This document shows positions 23,689 to 35,140 of a DNA stretch of 64,000 nt, piece by piece. Location of the stretch: the NCBI GenBank assembly GCA_029378245.1, contig JARKIF010000007.1, forward strand, positions 868,001-932,000, given 5' to 3'. Source of the DNA: Roridomyces roridus (taxonomy: Eukaryota; Basidiomycota; Agaricomycetes; Agaricales; Mycenaceae). The position numbers and the translations under genes are program-made. The notes beneath the pieces were generated by a model. The model searched no databases and had not been told where the DNA came from. It saw only the letters and a program-made list of their open reading frames with translations. Every line of letters starts with the position of its first letter. The stretch's first letter is position 1.

Positions 23689-26328
23689 TCATCGTTGGAA
23701 ATCAGCCCGCCTTGAAAAAGAAAATGAGTGCAAGTGCGAGAGCAAGATCAAGAAACTTACATTCGAAGAGTGTCGTATATAAACTTGTAACTCTTCAAAT
23801 TCCCCTTCAGCCGTCGAACATCCACACTATGTGTGTCCTTCAAACGATCGAGACGCGTTAGTTCGACGGAGAACCGGACTTCATCTCCAACATCTTCCGA
23901 AGCGTCCCCATAAACGGTATCCGAACGCAGCGTCTGCTCGCCTGATAGGGCGCTGCTGCTGTTGCCCGGGTCATTCTCGGGTGGAGGGGCGGCCCTTGCC
24001 GGAGATGGCTGTCGACGTCCGAGAACGCCCAAAAACACGCGACTGCCACCACCGACAGGAGCATCACTCACGTCCCTCCTGTCGCGCCGTTTGGCTGGCC
24101 GTGAGCACCGATACTTGTAATCCCCTTCCACCTCAACATCCATCCCCATTTCCGAGAGCACCTCCGACAAGTACCGCATAACTTCCGGCGGCTTTCCAGC
24201 CGTAATCATTTCTTGGTCGACAGCGCCATGGTGAACACGAGGAGCGGATTTGCTGCCTCCGGTAGAGGATCCAGTGACGCCAGCAGATCGTCTGAATAGA
24301 GAGGTGATGGACACCGCAGATGTCGTGCGTTGCCGATGCTCTGTAGTCCCCGGTGTAACGAGGAAGGGCCCTCCAGGTGACTGCGGAGGCATCTTGGAGG
24401 GAACACTCGCAACGGAAACCGAGGAAGCAGCAGCCGATGCTGGAGCTGTGGCAGGGGACAGACCGCCGCCCGTGAGAGATCGCCGCCCTCGACGAAACCA
24501 TTGCATGACCTTGTTTGGTTTACCGGAACTACTAGGTGGCTCGGGATCGACAGACGGTTGTTTCGTCGTATTGGCTGGCGAGTCGACGACTATCGGAGCA
24601 AGTAGAGTTCTTGCCCTGTTCCGGCCAGATGTACCGGTGTCGGGGCGAGATTGAGCAGGTGGATTTTGCTTGTAAATCGTCTCGAAACCTCGTTGTGTTT
24701 GCGGCGGGGTGCTGAAGAAAGTGTTCTCATCCATAGCCTTGCCATTCCGCCCAGATGAAAACACATCGACCGGAGGTTCCGAAATTGAGGTGGGAAGCAA
24801 CGCCCTAACATCCGGCTTTACAGCGGGCGAGCGGCCTATTCTTCGTTGCCAATCTTTCGTCGGGCTGCTGCTTGGGACAAATGACTCCTCCGTGTCTGTC
24901 CCGAAGGGACGGGTCGCTGGAGGAGTAGCCGTCGCAGGCGGCGTACGCGCCCGGCCATCCTGCGTCTTGCGTCTCTCTTCGTACTCCATCTGAATCGTAT
25001 GCCTCTCCTTGCGCGGGTCCTCCCACTCCTTCCCTTTGGCGCGTTGTCTCTTCGGACTGCCCACCATATCTTTCAATGAACCGTCCACCTGCACGAATGG
25101 GTCCCACTCGGCGTCCTCGATCGAAGTTCGTTGTTGTTTTCGACTTCGACCGGGACTGCGAGAAGACGCCTGGGCCGAGGAACTCCCGGCTTGGTTGACC
25201 CGGCGCCGGTAAGCCAGCCGCCGCGCCGTCGGGTTGTCTTCCGCTAGCCGCTCAAGCTCCATAGCGGTGAGTGAGAAAATAATGGTAAGATCCCGACCAT
25301 GCATGGTAAACCATGGGTGGCGCATGACAGTGGGTAGGTCGGCGCGCCGCTGTGGATCTGGCACGAGCATCAAGCTCAGGAGATCGCAGACCGTCTCCGA
25401 GAGGTGTTCTGGGAAGGAGAGAGGGGTGCGGGAAATATACGCATAGAGTTTCGTGATATCGTTCCCGTCCGGATTTGTGGGGTCGTCATCAAAGGGCAGA
25501 TACCCGGCACACATTGCGAATAGGATGACACCGGCGGACCACACGTCCGCGGCAGTGCCTACGTATAGGCCCTCACTATTGACAAGCTCCGGAGCAGCAT
25601 AACAGGGCGAGCCGCACATTGTCTCCATCAAGTCGTTCTTGTTATGACTGAAGCGGTTTGCGAACCCGAAATCGGTGATCAAGAGGTTACGATTTCGGTC
25701 GAGCAGGAGGTTCTCGAGTTTGAGATCTCGGTGGACGATATTCTTTGAATGCATGTACCAGACACCGGATATAAGTTGAGCGAAGAGCCTGCAAGCGTCT
25801 CGCTCTTTGAGGTAGCGATGGGCAAGTATATGATCAAAGAGCTCGCCACCCGAGGCGTACTCGATGATGATACCGAAATATTTGTCCGTCTCGACTACAT
25901 CGTAAAGTCGTACGATGTTCGGGTGTTTGAGCATCTGCAGACTCGATGTGAGAACCTGGAAGGGTCGCGAAAACAAGCAGACGCACGTCTAATATCTCAA
26001 TCTCCCTGGCTATTTTTGCCATCTTGCCCCCAGCGGCCTGCCTGCGGATGAGTTTGACCGCGACTTCTTCGCCGTACTTTGAATGTATTCCCAGTTTGAC
26101 CTTTCCGAATTCGCCTTCGCCAAGGGTTTGGAGCATGAAGTACGCGCCGAATTTGGGAACAGGACGATTCGGATGGTTGGCCCCCCATGCGACGACGGCG
26201 GGGTGCAAGAAGACGTCAGATGCCGGTGATGCCTCGTGTACTGACGAGTGGGTTCGGAGCTCGCGATCGACCGCGAGAGACGCCATTCGAGGCGTGCTGG
26301 TGAGTGGCGAAGGGTTCTGAAGGCTCAT
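23689..26328 (-). CDS. CAMK-group Ser/Thr protein kinase, Kin4-like
   Basis: The N-terminus contains WGANHPNRPVPKFG and the glycine loop GEGEFGKVKLG, then the ATP lysine in VAVKLIRR. An intron at about 25,930-25,984 joins REIEILD to MLKHPNIVRLYDV. Catalytic motifs are VHRDLKLENLL, DFGFAN, and the activation segment ETMCGSPCYAAPEL. A long disordered, phosphorylatable region follows, then a C-terminal KA1-like module (VMRYLSEVLSEMGM ... LKSYKFIYDTLR). The layout fits the Kin4/Snf1-related family, which in yeast monitors spindle position. Orthology is inferred. The unspliced frame stops at 23,757, but a perfect GTAAGT donor there and an acceptor at 23,711 add RADFQR and a stop at 23,689, which fits the conserved end of KA1 proteins better. 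Start MSLQNPSP at 26,328. Confidence 0.87.
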
Positions 26329-27155
26329 GAGAGAGCGTGAAAGAAGGAGATAGTTCCGATTATGGTGAGGCGCGGCTTTTTGTCTCGATCCAAAGAAAGG
26401 TCTTTGGGCCGACCTTCTTTGAACCCACGGGCTGTGATACACGTGAAGACAGGGCAGATCAGCCTGGTGGTGGGAGGTAGGTCACTGCACAACATCAGGA
26501 TGAGCCTAATTTGGGAGGAGAATCCGCCACCGACCACGGAGGGACTGCCAGACGTTAGCACGACTCTACCTCCAAGATCAGAAGCCTTTGGGAAGAATGA
26601 ATCATGGACATACGGACCGAGATATGATGACATAGCATCTTCGACACGTATTCCATCGCCAAAGCACCAAATTCAGGTCGTTACTTCGGCCAGCGACAAC
26701 TGGGACACCCAAAGGACATTGTAGAAGGCAAGTAGACTCGCGACCAGTCCCGTTCGCTCCGCAGCGCAATCTCAATAGCGGGATTCAATGAGAATATTAT
26801 GTGCTTTTGTATGTACTGATAGTGGTCAAGTTTGGTGTGATGTTTGGTATGTTTGGTGTGATCAGGGCTTGCGGAGCGAAGGGACTGGGGAACTTCAGCC
26901 CATTTTTGGCCAGTGTCGATTTGTAAGCGCGAGACTTAGAGAAATTTCGAGTTCGTCGATTTTTGACCACCTCCAAATGACTTGTAGTGTACATTGTAAC
27001 ATAGTTTAGACTACAAAATGACTATCCAACAGGTTTTTAGTTATCCATTTGCATCGTCGTCGGCGGCGGCGGCGTTGACGACTTCCGAGACACACCTGCC
27101 GTGACATACTCCAGACTGAGTATTTCCGTCCGTTCCAGCTGCCGTGCACATTCCA
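26329..27155. other. Spacer between the kinase and a Pro-rich frame
   Basis: No exon, RNA gene or repeat was recognised. It contains the promoter side of the leftward kinase gene. Confidence 0.4.
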
Positions 27156-27656
27156 CTACTGTCCAGGAGGAGGTTGGGGTCTGTACACGGGGGAATTGAA
27201 GGACAGCCAACCCATGTAAGGATTGTGCGCGGGAGTCAATGCTGGGGGAGCCATTGGCGTTGTCGGCGTCGATGGGACCTGTGAGGACGACGAGGGAGGG
27301 TTTCGGGACGAGGAAGAGAGTGGGGATGGCGGGTAGACGACCCCGTATGGGCTGTGGTTCCAAGGGCCTTGCCGGGTGGGCGTAGTTTGGTGAGGCGCGA
27401 GCGGGACTGCTGCATACGCTGCATATCCAGCAGGGTGGAGTGGGTAGTACGAACGCGGCTGAGGAGCTTTCGAGGGTGTCGCGGGAGAGGGCGTGGAAGG
27501 CGTGGAAGGGAGCCGAGGAAGCTGAGGCATGGATGTCGATCTGGGCAGGAGAGATGGCACTGATGATGCCGTTACGCCGACTCTGCTTCTTCCCTCGTTC
27601 ACCGGCGTTGTCCTTGGCCTCTTTGCCGCTGCCTCTTTTTCTCGGATTCTGAGCAC
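27156..27656 (-). CDS. Hypothetical low-complexity Pro/Ser/Tyr-rich protein
   Basis: Two overlapping minus-strand frames are open here. The frame from 27,656 (MLRIREKEAAAKRPRT) gives a Pro/Ser/Thr-rich product with YYPLHPAGYAAYAAVPL and a C-terminus NPYMGWLSFNSPVYRPQ, which has the amino-acid bias of a real disordered fungal protein. The alternative frame from 27,672 (MAKNSSAQNPRKR) has a basic start that could be a first exon. No domain is recognised. The short C-terminal aromatic motif suggests a binding peptide. Low confidence that it is a gene. Confidence 0.35.
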   Translation of the reverse strand: MLRIREKEAAAKRPRTTPVNEGRSRVGVTASSVPSLLPRSTSMPQLPRLPSTPSTPSPATPSKAPQPRSYYPLHPAGYAAYAAVPLAPHQTTPTRQGPWNHSPYGVVYPPSPLSSSSRNPPSSSSQVPSTPTTPMAPPALTPAHNPYMGWLSFNSPVYRPQPPPGQ

Positions 27657-27672
27657 TTGAGTTTTTGGCCAT

Positions 27673-29798
27673 TGGCGAAATTTTCTAAGTCCGTGTCACG
27701 CTTTGTGTGACTGACCTAAACCCGGCTGAAGTCACCCAGCCGCTTCGCAGATCAGCTTGCCTGGTCATGTGAAGCGGTTGGTCACGAGCCTAGAAGGCAA
27801 GTTTCAAATTCGATTGCTGGCCGAAAATGGATGTTTGTCTGTCTTGACTCTCTTGTCTCGCCGATTTGAATTTGTCGGCTGAAGAGATCACCGTCCCATG
27901 CGCGCTGCTCCACCGTTCTGGACCGCGGTACACACTGGGCGTCTCGTAGTACTGGGCGTCGTGGACGAGCCTCGAAATAGCTCGAAATTCTATTGTAACA
28001 CTCTGGTCGTCGCGTCGTTCGCATCATGGCCCTGATGCGTTACCGATCCGTCGACAATCACGAAGGCCGGAAGGAAGGAAGGAAGGAAGATTAACCGGCA
28101 CAAGGTCCCGCATCGGAACGGCCGGGGCCCGCACTACATACACAAGGGGTCTGATTGTATGCTACGGATGTACCTAATTTCCACCGTTGTGAACTAGCCC
28201 GAATCTAATCTACCACTCCCTCGTCGTGCGCCGCAACAGTGAATCCCCCCATTCATCAATTGCCATCCGCAGGCAGGATAAATTGGTGATGACTTGACCG
28301 TAATCAGCCCCGAAGTCCTCACCTTCATCCAGAGAGCGATATCCAAAAGACCGGACCGTCGCGCAGCTTCAACGAGGTACACGAGACGATCAATTTCAAC
28401 ACTGGACACAATCTGTCCTGCCGACTTCAACAATGTCAGTCGGATACCTCTGGGGCTACCAACATCTTCTCGGGGCTTCTCCAGGAATGTATCCTCATAA
28501 AACAGTCACCGCGCGAGATGCAGCGACCCAAGATCCAGAGGGAGCACCAGATGTTGACTGGCGGATCGGGTCGTTGCTCGGTGGCATAGCAGGGGCATGG
28601 AGATGAACGCGCCACGAAGAAGATCACCAACCAGAGGGGCATTCACCGTTCCACCACCTTGCAATGAGGAAGCGGAGGCACCATGCCCGAGGATCCAAGT
28701 ACTCCCTGCTATGGCCCGGCTGGCTGCTGTCGCAGATTCGCAGAACCGCAGAACAGTGACTCAACCGATAACCGAGCAGGCAGTAGCCCAGTTGGTTTGC
28801 AAGGGAATAGCACATAAACCGGCATTCTATGAGCCCAGAGAGTATACTCAAGCCATGTAAATACCTCCCCCGGCTTACGAGGCTCAACGTGCGCGGTTAA
28901 CAAAATGGCTATACCCCGAGGTAGGTTAAGACGCCTTCGAAATGATGTGGGTGGGTGGTTGGCGAGGAGCAGGGTGGTCGAGATACCACGGAATGTGCTC
29001 ATGCACTAAAGTGACAAGGGTGGGTCTCACGCGGGGAGAGCGGGAAGTTTTCCACCACAAGAGTCGCCGTTCCGTTGGCACCGCACCAGAAGGTGTTGCC
29101 TTCGCTGAGACAGGGTCGCAGAATGGCGCATGGGGGTGGAGAGAAAGGCCGCGAGAGTCCAGATCCGGGGAAAGTTGAGAGAGCGTGACGGGCAGTCGAC
29201 ACTGGGTACAAGAGCCATCACTCGTAATCATCCCGGTGAGGACACGGAACAGGCGCGAGCGCAATGCATCCCACCATTCGCTTCCGCTGCAGGGTCGAGT
29301 TGAGCAGAGCAGCTCACTTCGGGAGAGAGAGGAGTGGTCCGTGCGGTATTCAATATTGCATCATCGCACCTTTTGTTAGGGTCTCGAAATCTGAGACAGC
29401 CTCCCAAGCAGCCCGTAGAGCGCTAAGCCTCGACAACGAGCCGTGCTGAGTGAATAATAGTCATAAGCGCGTTGAGTCGTCTTGACGCAATTCGATGTAC
29501 GCGGTAGCACCGTAGCAATGGAGAGAAAAGATGGATGCATTTCAGGTGGTGTACGACACTGGGAGCTGCATAAGAGTTCCAGTCACAGCGAGTGGCGCGC
29601 GTGTGGTATGTAGATAGTGATTCCACAGCCAAGCCATCACTGGTAGTCCAGGAGTCCCGTATTCGTGGACCTCGCTAATGCGATGGTGGTGGTCGGGATC
29701 AAAGGACCGGCCGGATATAATGTTTATTAGGAGGAAATATGTTTATCACCAAGGCATCAAAAGAACCACTCCGGCCTTGAGATGCTCTCTGCTCTTCC
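27673..29798. other. 2.1 kb without a recognisable gene
   Basis: Only short overlapping frames without protein-family character. It contains a five-unit GGAA microsatellite at about 28,069-28,089. Possibly decayed DNA or long regulatory sequence for the flanking genes. Confidence 0.4.
28069..28089 (+). repeat. (GGAA)5 microsatellite
   Basis: Five consecutive GGAA units directly readable after CGAAGGCC. Confidence 0.9.
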
Positions 29799-31131
29799 AT
29801 GCCAGGCTTCAACTCCAGCGGAACCTTGACGCGCCTCCTCCTCGAAACCCTCTTCTGTAGCTTCTATTTCGTGCTCTTCCCGACCCTCATCTACCTCCGC
29901 ATCGTCCGACGGCGCGGCCGGGACATCACCATCCCCCACAAGAGTACCGCGTTCTGGGTGTTCGTTGGCCTCATCGTCCAATTCATCACAATAACGATCG
30001 TATGTTTCCACATTTTTCCCCCTTGGACACACCTCGTATTCATTGTGTTTAGCACTGGATCGACACAATATGGGAAGCTTACCAGACCGTTGTTGTTCTC
30101 GGTGGGGGCGACAGGGCTCTGGAATTCTTGCGAGACGTCTCCCGTCCCTCCTCGATCATTCAGATAACCACCTTCGTGGTAGCCTTTATCTTCACGGACG
30201 CCCTCGTTGTGCGTCATACTCATTTACGCTCATCACACATTTTCATGTTCGCACCCAGATCCACCGGCTCTGGATTATCTTTTCACGCCAGACCCTCCCT
30301 GTCATCGTTCCGCTCCTTCTTCTTGTGGCTCAAGCCATCACGGGAGGCGGGCTCATCAGCATTTATGCGGCGCCTAGCAAGAAGGTACTCAACGTCGTGA
30401 TCTTCCACGCCCTTGGGAATGGCTGGGTCACCGGTAGCCTCGTCTCGTCAATTCTGTGCGTCTGCCCTCTTACCATAGGGAGTTGACTGACTGACGTCTA
30501 CCTTTGCGGTTGCAGAATTAGCACGTACAGCACAGGTCTGTACATAATCTTGTCGTCAACTCGCTTGATTGACGTATTGACGGTGAATTGCAGTAATGAT
30601 ATCGTGGAAAATTCTGTCTATACACAGAGCCCTGAGCAACTTGGACGCCCATGCGAGCGATGGGGTCAAACTTACAGTGCGTCTTAGTCGACCCTCGTAT
30701 CCCCATCTAATCTATTCATAGTTTTTCCTCGCCGTCCTGGTGGAGAGTGCTGCCTTGCAAACGTACGCGTACTACTCACCTTCATCTTGACCCCCGATTC
30801 ACACAAGAAACATTATAGAGCCACCGCTTTCGCCATCCTCATTGCCTTCCAGCTGGACTTTATTGGCCAATCCATCCTCGTCCCTATCGCGCCATCAATA
30901 TATGGCATCTCCAGTGTGCTAATACACATCCGAGTCGCACTCGGGTGGAGCCACGGGCCACGGGAGTCGGATGAGCAAGACACGATACCCGCGCGGATCG
31001 AGTTTGCCACAGGGCAGACTACGACTGTCATTGGCACGGTCGACGAGAGGATGCATGAGGATTTACGAGACCCTGAGCTCGAGATGAACGCTTATCCGTT
31101 GAGCAAACGACCACAGGACACGATACCCTGA
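29799..31131 (+). CDS. Seven-transmembrane-type fungal membrane protein
   Basis: Six introns of about 45-65 nt can be placed with intact frame. The joined protein starts MPGFNSSGTLTRLLLETLFC and shows repeated hydrophobic helices: LFCSFYFVLFPTLIYLRIV, AFWVFVGLIVQFITITI, IIQITTFVVAFIFTDALV, TLPVIVPLLLLVAQAI, VTGSLVSSILISTYS, FFLAVLVESAALQT and a last long one starting AFAILIAFQLDFIGQ. Loops include HRLWIIFSRQ after a helix and YKIW-like MISWKIL after STYST. The layout is that of a large Agaricomycete family of 7TM proteins of unknown ligand. The C-terminal tail is hydrophilic and acidic. Receptor function is only an inference from topology. Confidence 0.8.
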
Positions 31132-32060
31132 CGCTAGACGATCTATTGGACGGTTTTTTGTATAGAAATTTTGTACTATATACTATGTGGCTGCTGGTCA
31201 TTAATTTCAGCCTCAGCACGATGCTTGAAACAAGGAATGCACGCGAAAGATTTAAGAAGATGCTCCATGATGAAATTCGGCATTTTGCGATTTCCTGTGC
31301 TAGCATGTGCTCCGCGGGATGATCCACCTGGGCAGACTTGGGCGCTTGCTTGGCCCCGCTTGGCCAACCCCGCCCATTTAATGGCTTATCCGACCCTAAG
31401 CGACCCAGCAATCGTCATGCATATGTTCCGTAATTGAAGGGTGGCACTGGCGTCCGTCGGAGGCCGTCGGTCTCGACTGCCCTTCAATTTCAAAGGAGGA
31501 CCAATCGCTTGGTTTCTGAGACCCGAAGCAAAGTGCAGCTCCACACTGCGCAGTATGCTGTTTGTTAGAAACCAGCAACTGTGCGACACTCCCGGAAAGG
31601 AAGTCGTTACTGCTTTGATATTTGAGCGACTGGGTGCTTTTCTTGGACGGGTTTGCAGACATGCGATGATAACTGTGATTCTGAAGAAGAGCCCGGCTGT
31701 ACGTGAAACCTGAGATATTGGAGCCGTTTCAATTGGAATGAACGAGTCCCAGTTGGAATGATGATTTCAGCGTTGTGAGCCATATCTTCCACGCAATCGT
31801 CGCCGGATGCGCTTGGAGGAAACAGACGGAGGATCCACCTGCCGAATCTGTCGTAGCTATATAACGCCCCAGCGGCCTCTCTGCCGAAAGTGACCAGACT
31901 TTCAGCGGGAAATACCTCGCTCCAGAGACCCGGCTTCGGCTTCGAGTTTTGAGGTACTGCTGCACGATGTATAGCTGGGTGATGAAGAGAGAAACATCAG
32001 GTATCGGCCAGGAGCAGAGTGACGAGGACGCAGAATCAAGGCCGTCAGATCAGGTTCATT
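31132..32060. other. Left flank of the KDZ-type element
   Basis: No gene recognised. Short frames on both strands lack family character. The region ends at the left copy of the candidate target-site duplication. Confidence 0.4.
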
Positions 32061-32070
32061 GCTAATTTCG
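32061..32070. repeat. Candidate target-site duplication, left copy
   Basis: Sequence GCTAATTTCG directly abuts the left terminal repeat. The right flank carries GCTAATTTCCG in the same orientation at 42,330-42,340, one base different. Direct orientation outside inverted termini is what a target-site duplication looks like. Confidence 0.6.
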
Positions 32071-32130
32071 AGAGCGTTGAATCCGTTGGGATCAAGTCCA
32101 CCGTGGACTTGATCGTGGACTCTCGGGTAG
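32071..32130 (+). repeat. Left terminal inverted repeat
   Basis: Begins AGAGCGTTGAATCCG and continues with AAGTCCACCGTGGACTTGAT and CGTGGAC. The match to the reverse complement of the right end is imperfect but includes TTGAATCCG, TGGG, CGGTGGAC-type and GGACTTGAT blocks in the same order. Confidence 0.7.
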
Positions 32131-32425
32131 ACTACTGAATGACGAAAGGTCCGCTAAGCACTGCCGACGTGGCGTTGCGTAAACTGATGGTGGAATCTCC
32201 GAAGTTTGCCGTGAGTCCAAGTTTTCCCAGCGGCAGCGGGGAGCCTCGGCGGCGTCAGACGGGCCTGTGCCGGTGGGCAAATTTCGTTGTTGCCGTAGTG
32301 CCAATTCTTCCGGAAGCGCGGCACATGTGCTTTTACTCCCAACTCGATCATACAGTGATGCCCGAGAGTATGTGCCGATTCCCAACACGCCTGAGCTCGA
32401 GCCAAAACACCCATGCTATGGGGTT

Positions 32426-32465
32426 GATGGCGGATTGGCGGATTGATGGCGGATTGATGGCGGAA
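32426..32465 (+). repeat. Left GATGGCGGA array
   Basis: Four short units (GATGGCGGA or TTGGCGGA) separated by one or two bases. The mirrored array of the right arm reads TCCGCCATC. Confidence 0.8.
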
Positions 32466-32810
32466 TTCCCTTGCACCGAACTCCATGTACGGCGATCTCC
32501 AAGTACTCATGCATGCTTTTCCGTGCAAGGGATTTACCCTGCATCCCTTCTCCTGCACCTAGGACCTCGTCTTGAGTAATCTGGTCCGCTATTTCCATTC
32601 ACAGATTTCCATGTAAGGATACCGGTGTAAGCAAATCCATGCAAGGAATCTCGTACATGCATTGCTCTGAAGCCTGTGCAAGGAATCCTGTGCACAAAGT
32701 CCCTTCTACCAGATTTCTTCGTCCGGCCAAATCCCCTACACGGAAAACCATGCACGGAAAACTGTACAAGTGAGACGTGCATGAAATTCTGTGCACTGAA
32801 TTCCATCCAT
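32464..32810 (+). repeat. Left subterminal array of TGCACGGAAT-like motifs
   Basis: Many short degenerate copies, such as TGCACCGAACTCC, TGTACGGCGAT, TGCAAGGAATC, TGCACGGAAAAC, TGCATGAAATTC and TGCACTGAATTCC, about 15-40 bp apart on the plus strand. They may be transposase binding sites (inference). Confidence 0.65.
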
Positions 32811-32877
32811 AGATTAGCGGAGACTTTGTTTGCTTGTAGCTATTCAAAGCCCTGAACAACTTCCAGCGACAGCCATC

Positions 32878-35110
32878 ATGCCAGTCCTTGCGGTAGAGAT
32901 TCTTCGGCGCCTACTAGCTCATACATCCCTAGCCTCTTCCTTGCAGTTCTCACACATACAGCGTTTTCTGGAACTCACTCGGAGAATATGGCCGGAAATT
33001 GTGGGCAGAAAGGGAATCTTGCCTGTGGCTCTTCCGGCAGCTCCCGCCGCTTTCTTGTCGGCCGCCCTCAACCTCCCGCCTGAAACCGTCACTCTGTCTT
33101 GGGTTGCATTTAGTGACATTGCTCAAAGACTGTACGAAGACCCGGCAGAGCCACCTCTGGACGATGCATTCCGTTTGCATGGCATGGATTATCACATTGG
33201 CGCGTATACGCTGCCCTCCATCGTTCTCTTTTTCTTATAGTCCTGGATAGGCGCCGAGTACTTGGGTCCACCCATTCATCAATGCTCCCGACCTTCGTGC
33301 AACCAAAAGCAGCTTTCAGACCCAGTAACCGTCGAAGCCCGGCTGTTCACGCTTCACCGTGGTGTACTTCCTGTGTTTTCGAATTCTCTTTATTGCCGCG
33401 GTATCTCACATCTCTTTCCGCTTTAGTATGTTCGTTCTGACTGATTCAGGTTGCCATACCCGCTACTATCCAAACTACTTTGTAAAGGATGCCTCCAATG
33501 CGGACGAGGCTACTCGGGAATACTACAAGTCCGAGATTCCTAATTACATACACGTCACCGAATCGACCTTTGTTGAGAAGCAGCTTTGTGTCCATTTTGA
33601 AATGCAAATGGCCATGACCCAGTACGTTCCGAATTTTGGGTCATCAGTCTGGAGTTGCAGCTCATCCGATTTACTAGTTCTTCCTCTCAAGGGATTGCCA
33701 CCATTTATAACTTGGCATTGGGCACATCTGCTGTCCCCCACTCCTCTCGACTCAGTCACCAGCTTGATGGAGAGATGGTCTTCGACTGCTTCCTTCATCA
33801 TGCCATCTTACGGGACAAATCCACTCGTCATGAAATCCTGTGTGTCCCTCATGGTGGTCCTCAGCGCCATCGGCTCGACCAAGTGTTGGCTCAGCGCAAC
33901 TATCTCATCATGGGTACCGGGCAGGAGATGTGGGCTCATGCATGTGATCGATGCATGAAGGTATACAAGGGAGATGATGGAAACTGGTGTGCGTATCTCT
34001 CAGCATTGCGCAAGCTTCTGGATTGAGTTTCTCGGAACACAGATATAATGACCGCTGGGGTGCATGACGGCGTTTCCGTCCAGCATCTAAAGTGCCGCAT
34101 CCATGATTGCAAAGAGCCGCTTCCATCTCAAAAATCCCGGTTCTGTCAGCCTCACAACCAGCTGCGCTTCGCTTGCTACATTGATGGCTGTTCGAACGCG
34201 ATTCAGACTGGCTTCAGTACGTGCACGATCGCATCTCATCGAGCCCATGAGCTTGCTGCACTGGAGCACCACAAGGCTATGTTCCAACTCCACAGTCGTC
34301 TTCAAAACGCCGGAATCTCTCAAGTTCCACAGGCGGGCTCCTCAACACCCGTGCCGACTTCCACTTCCAACTCTGCCTCTAATAGCGGTCCCACCCCAGC
34401 GACTTCAAGCACCTCATCGGGCCAGACATCTACACCTGAAGTCAAGGGCAGCAACTCACGCAGCTACACGCACAACGAACAGCTTTTCGTGCGCTGCTGT
34501 GGGGTAATCATTTCTCGAGCAACCTTTTTCGGATCTGAGGGAATCACCGGCGTCTCAGTATGTTTTTTCTCTTACTTCAAACCTCCATTCTCAGACCGTT
34601 ATGCAGCTGTTCTTGAAGGCGACCTTTCCTGAGCAGTATCCAGGCGCCTTGCCCTCCTACATTTTCTATGACAACAACTGCCAATTCCAAAAGCATCTGA
34701 ACGCTTCTGGTGACCACTATTTTGATCGAGTCGGTCTTCCTGTCGATGTGTGGCACTTCGAGTGCAAACACAAGGAGGGGGACACCTTTTGTCAGACTCA
34801 TTGCAACCCTGCCCGCTTCCGGGAGCTCATCGGGGCAGATGGCGAGTGGGTCTTTAATTCCTCTGCGGCAGAGCAGGCCAACGTCTGGTTCGGAAAATTC
34901 CAAAACATAGTACGGGAAATGTCTGCAATCCGGTGCGTTACTCTTCTTTCCGTTTTCAGCGCCTTTCCATTAATTCTCTGCAGTTATAATTTCTTCTTGG
35001 ACGAAATGATTGCCATCCACAACCAATACATAGTCTCACAACTCCAGCAGAAGGGAGAGCGCCCCCACATGCTTCCAGACGAGATATTATGTGGTACTAG
35101 CATGGTCTAG
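32878..35110 (+). CDS. KDZ-type transposase with CxC5- and CxC6-like cysteine clusters
   Basis: The N-terminal part starts MPVLAVEILRRLLAHTS. After an intron ending at 33,240 the protein reads APIH-type PPIHQCSRPSCNQKQL, TLHRGVLPVF and, across intron about 33,402-33,450, SLYCRGCHTRYYPNYFV, the pattern of the CxC5 cluster found on KDZ transposases. The next cluster, CRIHDCKEPL ... RFCQPHNQL ... HRAHELAAL, matches the CxC6 type. A Ser/Thr linker follows, then catalytic-region motifs SYIFYDNNCQFQKH, DVWHFECKHKEGD, HCNPARFREL and AAEQANVWFGKFQNI, with candidate acidic residues in YDNNC and AAEQ. KDZ enzymes are DNA cut-and-paste transposases of basidiomycetes. Whether all introns restore one continuous protein is not certain. 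It is convergent with the RTC4-like gene, 30 bp between stops. Confidence 0.8.
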
Positions 35111-35140
35111 AGGATAATTTATTCTTATTGAAGCTGCATA

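Noticed and set aside
27673..29798. Several 60-110 codon frames on both strands
   Set aside because: No family motif, no splice-supported continuation and strong overlap between strands; treated as chance frames.
32464..32810. CRISPR-like array
   Set aside because: Units are short, degenerate and irregularly spaced, in a eukaryotic transposon arm.
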